DNA of 61,547 nucleotides from Anabaenopsis elenkinii CCIBt3563 (GTDB lineage: Bacteria > Cyanobacteriota > Cyanobacteriia > Cyanobacteriales > Nostocaceae), in contig NZ_CP063311.1 in assembly GCF_015245355.1 (NCBI RefSeq), forward strand, positions 2,289,437-2,350,983, in the 5' to 3' direction. The notes beneath the pieces were generated by a model that worked only from the letters and a program-made list of their open reading frames with translations, was not told where the DNA came from and did no database searches. The translations under genes and the position numbers were made by a program. Shown here in pieces: positions 54,354 to 61,547 of this stretch; position 1 is the first letter of the stretch; each line of letters starts with the position of its first letter.

Positions 54354-56886
54354 AGTAAGAAGAACCCACGATAATTATCCACATACTCACCGCCAAAGCA
54401 AGAGTAGCTAAATGTTGCCAAAACAGAGCTGCCATGGGTTGGCGGGCTATTTTTTGAGTTAATATGATCGTGAATAGAACTGAAAAAACCAGAGTTGTAC
54501 CCTGCAAAAACTCAATTACAGCCGGATGAGCCACCAAAATCGGTAATTTCTCCCCCTCTAAGCCAAAAGTAGCAAAACTGACCGGTAAAATCCGTCCAGC
54601 TTCACCCAAACCCAGGCGCAAATAATGAGCTAAGTTACCCCCCAGTACCAATGGTAGGTAACCATAGGTAAGTTGCACAAATGGTCGAGGTTTGCGGCCA
54701 AATTTAGTTAACTGCATTAAGGCGTAAGCAGCAAAAACTACAGCAGTCGGGAACATCAAAGTTATGACAGAAAGTCCCAAGTGTTGCCAAAATATACTTA
54801 AATCGATTTGTAACCCTAACCAAGATTGTAACTCTGGTAAGCGGTGGAGATACACCCCACCCAAGAGCAAACATAATAACGCCACTTCATAGCTGCGGGG
54901 TGTGTGGGTTGTCCACAGTTCCACAGCAGGGAGACGCAAATTGAACTCTACAGAACGATGGGGACAAGCTTTGAGACAGGTCATACACAGTACACAGTCA
55001 CGATTATCTAACAACTGTGCCGGGTGAGAATATAACGGACAGCCATTAGTTTCCATACCTTCCCCCTTTTGGGGACCACCTTTGTAACATTGGTAAGTTG
55101 TACAACCAGCAGAACAGATACCCTGTTGCGCCCGTAGTTCCGTCATGGAGAGTTTAGCAAATAAACCATTCATACCACCAATGGGGCAGAGATAGCGACA
55201 CCAAAACCGCCGTTCCCAAATGGCTGAGAAAATCATCGCCCCTGCGGTAATTAACAGTAGCAAACAAGCGGAAAGATAAGCTGTATTTTGTAAGTCCCAG
55301 ATTTCCTCCCAGAGGAAAATCAGGGTAAATAGTGCAAACATCAACCATCCGCCCCATTTTTCCGCTTTTTGCCTTGGCCAGGTTTTCAGTTGTCTGGGAA
55401 ACAACCAGAGAGAAATTTTTTGCGTAATTTCCCCATAGATCATAAAAGGACAGACAGAACACCAGATCCGACCTAAAAAGGGGAAGAGAAATAGGAAGAA
55501 AGGCCACCACCAAGCCCAAAAGAAATTTAAAACCAAATTGCGATCGCGTGTTTGCGGTCCAAGGAATAAAATAGCAATCATCACAGGAAACGCCGCCACG
55601 GTCAAACCATAATTAATCCGATTTGGCCACCAAGGACTGCGGAGAAATTTCCGCAACCCCGGATAAGCATTCAAAAGATTGAGACGTAATTGCTTTTTCT
55701 GGGTTTGAGCAGACCAAAATAGTTCTTCTGTCAACTCTCGTCCATCACCCAGCTGGACAATAGCCCGTTCTACAATATTTTGTAGTTCTTTGAGATTACC
55801 GGGGAAATCGTATGACTGTAAACGACGTAGAGCTTCTGGGGTAATTTGGGGTTTAGTCAGACCTCTAGCGCGAACATAAAGACTGGTGTAATATTCTACT
55901 TGTTTTTGAATATCTGTTTTTCGTACCCTTAGGGGTGGTACTTTAATCGTCAGACCAACCCACCGTTGAATATCCGGCTGAGTTTTTTCAGCAATAATCA
56001 TCACCCGGGCTTTGCAGTCTTGAGGTTGAGGATGTGGTTCTCCCGCAGAAGCGACGGGAGTATATTTCCCTGTTTCCAGCAACTTGACTATAGAGGGTAA
56101 TAATTCCGGTGGTAATTCTTGGATGTTGTTCAAAACTAGAGTACCTTCCCCTAGCCATTCTATTAGTCCGGGTTTCCCACCTGCACGACCCCACAAATCC
56201 ACCCCACTGGGGGTAATCATTCCACAGTTGAGCTTAATAAGGGGTTCTCGCCGTTGGGGTGAACCGTAGTGAATGAGGGCGGCTATATTATCTTTGTCTA
56301 AACCTGGTTCGCCGAAAATTTGTACAGATTGGTTAGTGGTGGCTGCGACTCTAATTTGGTCTCGTAGACGTACAGCATAGCGACTAGTACCGACAATTCC
56401 CCTTTGGGCTTTGGTTACCAGATATGGACGCAAAGCCAGATTACGTTCTTGTACATACAAAAGTGCAGATTTGACCTCAGCCAGTTGTTGAGCTAGTAAC
56501 CGGGAAAAAGCCTGGCTGATTTCTGGGTATTGGGCGACTAATGAGCGAAATTTAATTGCAGATATTACCCACAAATGACATTCAGTCACGGTGGTAATTG
56601 TGTTAGGGGTTAATTCATTGAGGAGCAATTCCCGCAGGAGAATGATGGCGCCATTTTGAGTTAGGGAAATGTCTGAGTAATTTTGATTCCCAGTCTGAGC
56701 TTGCAGTTGACCCTGTTGTAGAATATAAAGGGCTTGGGGGTAAGTTCCTTCACTAACTAAAGTATTTCCCGCGGGTAAAACTTTTTCCTCCACTGCTTGG
56801 GCGATCGCATCTAGCACTCCGGGGGCGAGAATTCCTAAAGTTGTGCGTTCTTGTAGCCATATAACTATTTCTGGAGATGTCACCAT
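54352..56886 (-). CDS. Cyclic-nucleotide-binding-like / degenerate NtrC-AAA+ / NapH-like polyferredoxin fusion protein
   Basis: 844 residues. Residues 15-125 form a CAP_ED-type beta barrel (LVSEGTYPQALYILQQGQLQ). Residues 164-385 look like an NtrC-class AAA+ domain, but Walker A is GEPGLDKD (192-199, only G192, E193, G195 and K198 of GESGTGKE kept), Walker B is LVLNNIQELP (Asn253 and Asn254 in place of Asp-Glu), and the GAFTGA loop is deleted. No HTH follows. From 425 on there are about eight membrane helices with CSVCP (476-480) and CRYLCP (563-568), and two ferredoxin-type clusters: C591, C595, C600, C616 and C631, C634, C637, C641. The C-terminal half is of the NapH/YccM membrane ferredoxin type. 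A membrane redox protein controlled by a small ligand is plausible; the role is unknown. Confidence 0.85.
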   Translation of the reverse strand: MVTSPEIVIWLQERTTLGILAPGVLDAIAQAVEEKVLPAGNTLVSEGTYPQALYILQQGQLQAQTGNQNYSDISLTQNGAIILLRELLLNELTPNTITTVTECHLWVISAIKFRSLVAQYPEISQAFSRLLAQQLAEVKSALLYVQERNLALRPYLVTKAQRGIVGTSRYAVRLRDQIRVAATTNQSVQIFGEPGLDKDNIAALIHYGSPQRREPLIKLNCGMITPSGVDLWGRAGGKPGLIEWLGEGTLVLNNIQELPPELLPSIVKLLETGKYTPVASAGEPHPQPQDCKARVMIIAEKTQPDIQRWVGLTIKVPPLRVRKTDIQKQVEYYTSLYVRARGLTKPQITPEALRRLQSYDFPGNLKELQNIVERAIVQLGDGRELTEELFWSAQTQKKQLRLNLLNAYPGLRKFLRSPWWPNRINYGLTVAAFPVMIAILFLGPQTRDRNLVLNFFWAWWWPFFLFLFPFLGRIWCSVCPFMIYGEITQKISLWLFPRQLKTWPRQKAEKWGGWLMFALFTLIFLWEEIWDLQNTAYLSACLLLLITAGAMIFSAIWERRFWCRYLCPIGGMNGLFAKLSMTELRAQQGICSAGCTTYQCYKGGPQKGEGMETNGCPLYSHPAQLLDNRDCVLCMTCLKACPHRSVEFNLRLPAVELWTTHTPRSYEVALLCLLLGGVYLHRLPELQSWLGLQIDLSIFWQHLGLSVITLMFPTAVVFAAYALMQLTKFGRKPRPFVQLTYGYLPLVLGGNLAHYLRLGLGEAGRILPVSFATFGLEGEKLPILVAHPAVIEFLQGTTLVFSVLFTIILTQKIARQPMAALFWQHLATLALAVSMWIIIVGSSY

Positions 56887-56939
56887 ATTCGGTTCTCCTC
56901 AAATGCACAGAAGGCTGATGTTAATATCATACAATACAA

Positions 56940-57449
56940 ATGCTTAACTCAATCATCAAAAAACCAGGTAAACTTAGTGCCATTGCTCTGGGTAGTAATA
57001 TTGGCGATTCCTATAAAATTTTAACAGCAGCTATAGAGACATTAGCCAACACACCGGGGATGAAGCTAGAAGCTCAATCTAGTTGGTATCGTACTAAAGC
57101 TGTGGGACCACCCCAACCAGATTATTTAAATGGTTGTGCCATTTTCCGGGTGCAAATGTCACCAGATTTATTATTAGAGACCTTATTGGCTACGGAAGCA
57201 AAATTTGGGCGGGTGCGTCAACAGCGCTGGGGTGCGCGATCGCTGGATTTAGATTTGTTATTATATGATGACCTGATCATAGACACGCCCCAACTCCAGA
57301 TTCCTCACCCCCGCATGGTGACTAGGGCTTTTGTGTTAGTACCACTGGTTGAAATTGCGCCCCATTGGGTAGAGCCTACTTCTGGGAGTATGATTAAAGA
57401 TATAGTCAAACAGGTAGACTGTGCCGATGTAGTGTTATGTCAGAAGTAA
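56940..57449 (+). CDS. folK: 2-amino-4-hydroxy-6-hydroxymethyldihydropteridine diphosphokinase
   Basis: Transfers pyrophosphate from ATP to hydroxymethyldihydropterin in folate synthesis. 169 residues: IALGSNIGDS near the start, QSSWYRTKAVGPPQPDYLN, and the metal/ATP motif RWGARSLDLDLLLYDDLII followed by IPHPRMVTRAFVLVPL. The start at 56940 is the only suitable ATG and lies 53 bp from the divergent fusion gene. Confidence 0.95.
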   Translation: MLNSIIKKPGKLSAIALGSNIGDSYKILTAAIETLANTPGMKLEAQSSWYRTKAVGPPQPDYLNGCAIFRVQMSPDLLLETLLATEAKFGRVRQQRWGARSLDLDLLLYDDLIIDTPQLQIPHPRMVTRAFVLVPLVEIAPHWVEPTSGSMIKDIVKQVDCADVVLCQK

Positions 57450-57518
57450 TAACTAAAAAATATACGGTTTTTGTTCGCCGCCGTTTGTATATGTATCCAG
57501 ATATAAAATAAATTTACT

Positions 57519-58067
57519 ATGCCATTAGGTAGAGAATTACCACAGCTACTAAAACAATGCTTGTTTTATAAAGGTCGCAAGTTTGACTTTGAAGTCAATC
57601 GTCTGCGTTTACCCAATCAAGCCGAAGGGGAATGGGAATGCATTCGTCACCCCGGCGGAGCCTTAGCTGTACCCATAACAAAAACAGGTAAACTGGTACT
57701 GGTGCGCCAGTATCGGTTTGCAATTCAAAGAAGAATATTAGAGTTTCCCGCTGGGACAGTAGAAATCAACGAAGATCCCCTGAAGACGATACAACGGGAA
57801 ATTGAGGAAGAAACAGGTTATAGCGCTCAGAAATGGGATAGATTAGGGGAATTTTTCCTCGCCCCCGGTTATTCTGATGAAATTATTTATGCTTTTCTGG
57901 CGCGAGACTTAGAAAAGCTAGAAACCCCCCCCAAAAAAGATGAAGATGAGGACATCGAGACTGTATTATTAACTCCCGAAGAACTAGAGAAAGCTATTCT
58001 TCAGGGAGAGGCTATAGATGCTAAAACAATTTCTAGTTTTATCCTAGCCCGACCCTTTTTACTGTGA
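57519..58067 (+). CDS. Nudix hydrolase, ADP-ribose pyrophosphatase-like
   Basis: 182 residues with a full Nudix box in GTVEINEDPLKTIQREIEEE followed by TGY (G-x5-E-x7-REIEEETG). The upstream FPAGTVE and downstream APGYSDEIIYAFLARDLE fit the ADP-ribose pyrophosphatase group. It likely removes ADP-ribose or related nucleotides. It follows folK by 69 bp and overlaps the convergent HAD gene by 9 bp. Confidence 0.92.
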   Translation: MPLGRELPQLLKQCLFYKGRKFDFEVNRLRLPNQAEGEWECIRHPGGALAVPITKTGKLVLVRQYRFAIQRRILEFPAGTVEINEDPLKTIQREIEEETGYSAQKWDRLGEFFLAPGYSDEIIYAFLARDLEKLETPPKKDEDEDIETVLLTPEELEKAILQGEAIDAKTISSFILARPFLL

Positions 58068-58772
58068 TAGGGTTTCCTCCTCTTCTGGGTCAGGAGAGGG
58101 GCTAGCCTCTTCAGGTTCAGGCTTTGCAGCTTGTTCGCGATTAATCCAAATACCTCTTAAACCAGCAGCTTTAGCGCCTTGATAGTCCTCCTTCACACTA
58201 TCACCAATGTGCCAAGCGGCTCCAGGGGGACAATGATGTTTTGCTAAAGCCATGGCAAAAATTTTCGGGTCAGGTTTAGCAAAACCCGCTTGAGTAGAAA
58301 TGGTAATAGATGTAAAATAACTACTCAACTCCAAACTTTGTAAGACTGAGTAAATTCGGGAATCAAAATTAGAGATCACACCTAACTGAATACCCTGTTC
58401 TTGCCATTTGTTCAAAGATGACAGGACATCAGGATAAACTAACCAAGGTTCCCCAGTGCCAAAGTGAATATACAGTTCACCAAAAAAAGCCGAAAAATCA
58501 GCAAATTCTGAGATCACCCCCGCACTTTCAAAAGTATTGTAGACAATTTTTTGCCACCAATCAAACTCATGCTGGGAAAGATCATCTTGTCCATCAGGAA
58601 ATATAGGTGGAGGGGAAGCGGCGAAGCTTTGTTTAAAGGCGGTATTCAATGCTTCTGGGGAAACTTCTACCTCAAATTCCTGGGCTATTTGACTATAAAT
58701 TTCCCCTACACTGCCTTTAACGCCGAACAGCGTACCCACAGCATCTAAAAAAATAACTTTTGGTCGTTCCAT
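58059..58772 (-). CDS. HAD-IA family hydrolase
   Basis: 237 residues. Motif I VIFLDAVGTLFGV has one catalytic Asp; the usual second Asp (DxDxT) is Val-Gly (DAVGT), as in many HAD-IA dehalogenase-like proteins. Motif II is LGVISNFDSR, motif III the lysine of FAKPDPKIF, motif IV HIGDSVKEDYQGAKAAG. Such enzymes are phosphatases of small metabolites; without the second Asp the activity is uncertain. The C-terminus is an acidic tail (EPEEASPSPDPEEEETL). Confidence 0.88.
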   Translation of the reverse strand: MERPKVIFLDAVGTLFGVKGSVGEIYSQIAQEFEVEVSPEALNTAFKQSFAASPPPIFPDGQDDLSQHEFDWWQKIVYNTFESAGVISEFADFSAFFGELYIHFGTGEPWLVYPDVLSSLNKWQEQGIQLGVISNFDSRIYSVLQSLELSSYFTSITISTQAGFAKPDPKIFAMALAKHHCPPGAAWHIGDSVKEDYQGAKAAGLRGIWINREQAAKPEPEEASPSPDPEEEETLSQ

Positions 58773-58827
58773 CCTGGTAAATGAATTATAAATATGAGAT
58801 TTGAGTTATGGATGAGGATACCAGATA

Positions 58828-60021
58828 CTAGTGTGATAGTGTATCTATGATAGGACGAACTAGCCAATTAAAACCGACTTTGAGTTGATGATCTAAACTC
58901 GGCATCCGATAGAGATAAGCCAGACGACGAGCAACATATGCCAAAGTCCCATCTAATTTCACACCTAAACCGGTGAGGGTAGCATTATCTTTACCCAAGG
59001 CCATCATTTCCCCTAATTGCTGGTAACGGAAACTAAGTAAAGGGCGATTAGTCAGAGAAGCCCAGATATTCCAAGCAGTATAATCAGCTTGTTGAAAAGC
59101 AACTTGGGCTGTAGCGGGGACTTGTTGACCCTCAGCATCACGACAGTCTGCTAAGTCTCCCAAAGCAAAAATTTCTGGATGTTCTAAGACTTGTAAGGTG
59201 GGTGTAGTTGTGATTTGACAGCGCTGATTTTGCTTTAAATTCAGGGTGCGGACTACGGTTGCTACTCTGGTTCCCACAGTCCAAATCACTAAATCTACAG
59301 GAATTGTATCTACTTGACTTTTATATTCTAGGGAAATGGTATCTTCACCAATTGATTCTACCTTGGTTTCTAAGTCTAGAAATACCTGCTTGGCTTCTAA
59401 GGCTTTGGTAGCAGCTTGGCGGTTAAATTCTGGAGAGGTGCGTAAAATTTGATCACCGATTTCAATCAGGCGGAAACGTCCCCTTTTCCCTAATCTATCT
59501 GCGAGTTTACAGGCTAACTCTACACCACTGTAACCAGCGCCAACAATGGCGACGCGAATTTTATCCGCGTCGGATTCTTCTAAGACTCGCAAACGTTCTT
59601 CTAACCGGTAAGCGTCCGTAAGATTGCGGAATGGATAAGCGTAAGATGTGGCTCCGGGAACCATATCTAGGGGTGTTTCTCCACCCAAAGCTAATACTAA
59701 TCTGTCATAGGGAATTTCTGGGCCATCCTGTAACTGTACCCGTTTTTGCTCCGTGTCAATTCCCGACACCACACCTTGGTAAAAACGTACCCCTGTATCT
59801 TGTAAAAGCTCCTCAAAGGGGGGCGCAATTTCCCAGGTCTGCATTTCCCCTGTGAGTAATTCGTACAGTAATGGTAAAAATATAAAGCGATCGCCTTGGT
59901 CAACTAAGACAATTTCCGGTTTTTCCCCCTTTTCCCAGGGTAACTGACTTAAGCGCAGAGCGGTATAGAGACCACCAAAGCCTCCACCCAATATACATAT
60001 TCTAGAAGTTGGTTGAGTCAT
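58828..60021 (-). CDS. Type II NAD(P)H dehydrogenase-like FAD protein
   Basis: 397 residues. FAD motif ICILGGGFGGLYTALRL at the start, NAD(P) motif IRVAIVGAGYSGVELACKLAD (about 156-176), and IFALGDLADCRDAEGQQVPATAQVAFQ for the flavin pyrophosphate, all as in NDH-2 enzymes of cyanobacteria. It would oxidise NADH or NADPH and reduce plastoquinone without pumping protons, attached to the membrane. The C-terminal helix (LDHQLKVGFNWLVRPIID) may anchor it. The subfamily (NdbA, B or C) is not assigned. Confidence 0.9.
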   Translation of the reverse strand: MTQPTSRICILGGGFGGLYTALRLSQLPWEKGEKPEIVLVDQGDRFIFLPLLYELLTGEMQTWEIAPPFEELLQDTGVRFYQGVVSGIDTEQKRVQLQDGPEIPYDRLVLALGGETPLDMVPGATSYAYPFRNLTDAYRLEERLRVLEESDADKIRVAIVGAGYSGVELACKLADRLGKRGRFRLIEIGDQILRTSPEFNRQAATKALEAKQVFLDLETKVESIGEDTISLEYKSQVDTIPVDLVIWTVGTRVATVVRTLNLKQNQRCQITTTPTLQVLEHPEIFALGDLADCRDAEGQQVPATAQVAFQQADYTAWNIWASLTNRPLLSFRYQQLGEMMALGKDNATLTGLGVKLDGTLAYVARRLAYLYRMPSLDHQLKVGFNWLVRPIIDTLSH

Positions 60022-60078
60022 GGCTCCTATAGGTTCATCAATACTAACTTCAGTGTAATCAATAAATGTTCAATAAAC

Positions 60079-60113
60079 AAAAAAAGCCTAGTTGCGCTCA
60101 TTACCAGGCTTTT
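60079..60113 (-). terminator. Rho-independent terminator of hsp20
   Basis: On the minus strand AAAAGCCTGG, a loop, then AGGCTTTTTTTG form a short stem with a T-run, 54 bp after the hsp20 stop codon. Confidence 0.7.
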
Positions 60114-60166
60114 CAGTTGAAATTGATTGCAGGAGGAGGTAGAAGAGGGAAATTAGCACCCAGGGA

Positions 60167-60604
60167 TTATTGCAGATTTACCTTGACAACTTTTTTCTTT
60201 TCTTCTTCAGCTTTGGGTAATGTTAGATGCAAAATACCATCCTTGTATTCCGCACTAACTTTATGATTTTGTACCAGGGTAGGTAGAGAAATCGCCCGTT
60301 GGAATTTACCGTAATAAAATTCACTCTTGCTGACACCTTTATTTTCGGTTTTAGTTTCCGATTTGCGCTCACCAGTAATATAAACGGTGTCTTCTGTAAC
60401 TTGTATATCCAGGTCTTTGGTGTCCATTCCTGGTATTTCTAGCTTGACATTAACTGCGTCATCGGTTTCGGATATTTCCGCAGCAGGAACTTTATGGAAA
60501 CCTCTTTCAAATAGTCTAGATGGTGCTTTGGTTTCTTCAAGTAGGCTATTAATTTCACGGTGGAGAGTACCGATTTCCATCCAGGGATTCCAGCGAACTA
60601 ACAT
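60167..60604 (-). CDS. Hsp20/alpha-crystallin family small heat-shock protein
   Basis: 145 residues: MLVRWNPWMEIGTLHREIN as the N-terminal arm and an alpha-crystallin domain (about 45-140) with DAVNVKLEIPGMDTKDLDIQ, VYITGERKSE and the C-terminal ILHLTLPKAEE. It holds unfolding proteins during heat stress and is known to protect thylakoid membranes and phycobilisomes in cyanobacteria. I start at the ATG with complement at 60602-60604, which follows GGAGGA with good spacing. The upstream leader contains a complementary TCCTCC. Confidence 0.94.
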   Translation of the reverse strand: MLVRWNPWMEIGTLHREINSLLEETKAPSRLFERGFHKVPAAEISETDDAVNVKLEIPGMDTKDLDIQVTEDTVYITGERKSETKTENKGVSKSEFYYGKFQRAISLPTLVQNHKVSAEYKDGILHLTLPKAEEEKKKVVKVNLQ

Positions 60605-60832
60605 AAATATTCCTCCGATTAAGTAGTTTTTCTTTAATTTATTTTGCACTTGTCTTAGTGCTTAATTTAAATAATATGGAGGATAACAATTTCTGTAAAT
60701 TCGGTTCTTACGACGGCATAATTGATGATTACCGCCCATAATTTGGCGACAATAAATGTTAGGGTTTTCTCTATTTTTTAGGTGCGGTAAACCGAAATTA
60801 CCAGAGTATCCAACAGGATTATATCCCTGACT

Positions 60833-61078
60833 TCTTGAGAGGATGTTTTAAAAGTTATGATTAGTGTATCGAATATTGTTTGACCCCACCCTAACCCTCC
60901 CCTTGTAAGGGGAGGGGACTGGATTTGATTGTTTTTTGCGTGTTCGCCAATCCTTCCCAATCCTTCCCAATCCTTCTTAATCCTTCCGGTGTTCCCTGTT
61001 CCCTGTTCCCTGTTCCCTGTTCCGGTGTTCCCTAAGATAAAAATTACCTGTTTAATACTTTCCAAACATCCTCTTAGA
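60833..61078. mobile_element. MITE-like element with terminal inverted repeats
   Basis: The left end TCTTGAGAGGATGTTT (from 60833) and the right end AAACATCCTCTTAGA (to 61078) are imperfect inverted repeats of about 22 bp. Between them lie the CCTCCCCTTGTAAGGGGAGG palindrome (60896-60915), a decamer CCCAATCCTT-type array (60951-60986) and TTCCCTG heptamers (60988-61022). No transposase is coded, so it would depend on one supplied in trans. The right half recurs at 404-538. Confidence 0.65.
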
Positions 61079-61384
61079 CACAACAACACCCAATCTGCTA
61101 CTCACCTTATTATTTCCTCTCATTTATCAGACTATCTAGGGTGACCCTGATTTAACTATCAGTGGCATATCCCCCTGTTTACCAATCTGAGGAAATATCA
61201 GCTTTCCAGTTGGGTGTTGTGTTCGGTTGACGAGACAGATAATTAGATAACAGCGTTTTTACCTCTTTGTGAACTGAACATTGGCTGTTGAATCTGCCAG
61301 GGAAGCTATTTAGCTTCACTTATTAATATATCACTGTTAAATCAAGAGTACCTGACTTTGATACTAAACTTAATATTTCCAGCA

Positions 61385-61534
61385 CTGTTGATTGTTGATT
61401 GTTGACTGTTGACTGTTGATTGTTGATTGTTGACGGTTGACGGTTGACTGTTGACTGTTGACGGTTGACTGTTGACTGTTGACTGTTGACTGTTGACTGT
61501 TGACTGTTGACTGTTGACTGTTGACTGTTGACTG
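61385..61534. repeat. Heptanucleotide tandem array (CTGTTGA type)
   Basis: Twenty-one consecutive 7-bp units plus three bases, consensus CTGTTGA with variants TTGTTGA and CGGTTGA. The first half is mixed, the last nine units are uniform, as expected when recent expansion occurs at one end. Arrays like this are known as STRR sequences in heterocystous cyanobacteria. Confidence 0.95.
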
Positions 61535-61547
61535 GGAATAAATTAAG

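Larger units (their letters stand above)
60605..61547. other. Non-coding repeat-rich zone
   Basis: 943 bp without a real gene. It holds the hsp20 leader and promoter (60605 to about 60700), a 246-bp MITE-like element (60833-61078), a moderately AT-rich stretch (61080-61380) with nothing recognisable, and a heptamer array (61385-61534). Confidence 0.7.

Noticed and set aside
56800..56940. Sigma-54 type regulation around the NtrC-like gene
   Set aside because: Cyanobacteria have no sigma-54, and the AAA+ domain lacks the contact loop; no -24/-12 search was justified.
60640..60665. CIRCE-like element (GCACT and AGTGC) upstream of hsp20
   Set aside because: The arms are five bases with a six-base spacer; CIRCE needs nine-base arms TTAGCACTC and GAGTGCTAA nine bases apart.
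60778..61089. 103-aa open frame on the minus strand
   Set aside because: It is a translation of the MITE-like element; the TTCCCTG repeat gives GNTGTGNREQGTGN, which is not protein-like.
61385..61534. Possible CRISPR array
   Set aside because: Units are only 7 bp and contiguous; there are no spacers and no cas genes in the window.

Overview
The window is chromosomal DNA from a filamentous, probably heterocyst-forming cyanobacterium (order Nostocales). The evidence is: NDH-1 subunit NdhH, plant-type ferredoxins, a stand-alone OCP N-terminal-domain carotenoid protein, a high-light-inducible protein, a CrtW-type ketolase and a cyanobacterial biliverdin reductase; many cyanobacterial families of unknown function (DUF3352, DUF3727, DUF3143, DUF1499, DUF2227); frequent HIP1 octamers (GCGATCGC); and heptameric tandem repeats of the STRR kind known from heterocystous species. 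Genus cannot be decided from the sequence alone.

Layout. 1-9.7 kb: end of a sugar epimerase, cysE, DUF3352, rhodanese, hrcA, a membrane protein convergently overlapping crtW, a toxin-antitoxin pair with a broken PIN toxin, and a radical SAM / CPXCG / SRPBCC operon. 9.7-18.9 kb: SemiSWEET, a conserved unknown, aroC, proA, a broken type I restriction hsdS with an AT microsatellite, an Rpn-type nuclease, aldehyde dehydrogenase, mazG, DUF2227. 19-28.8 kb: tRNA-Val, a response regulator, leuCD, tRNA-Ser, a minus-strand housekeeping cluster (acetyltransferase, ruvX, DUF3727, yqeG, proB), and sat. 29-37.4 kb: an inactive-looking caspase homologue, AraC regulator, mtnP, pentapeptide protein, a decayed IS200/IS605 element, DUF1499, bvdR-map, two tandem ferredoxins. 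37.4-48.4 kb: SpoIID, lepB, HhH protein, TM2 protein, acetyltransferase, a kinase fused to an FGE-type domain, a lone permease, a glycosyltransferase, DUF3143 and a J-domain protein, TPR protein. 48.5-61.5 kb: PBP1A, ndhH, rsmH, the hliP-HCP pair facing an 844-residue fusion protein, folK, Nudix, HAD, NDH-2, hsp20, and a terminal repeat zone.

How the genes fit together. Several serve photoprotection and redox balance: CrtW makes the keto-carotenoids that OCP-family proteins bind, HliP and HCP are adjacent, and NdhH, NDH-2, ferredoxins and BvdR belong to electron transport and bilin metabolism. The most unusual gene is the 844-residue fusion (54352-56886): a cyclic-nucleotide-binding-type domain, an NtrC-like AAA+ domain lacking its catalytic and sigma-54-contact motifs, and a NapH-like membrane polyferredoxin. 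It ends against the photoprotective pair and may be a membrane redox sensor. The rest is largely housekeeping, interrupted by mobile-element debris whose ends now supply or touch stop codons of neighbouring genes (cysE, map, the fusion gene).
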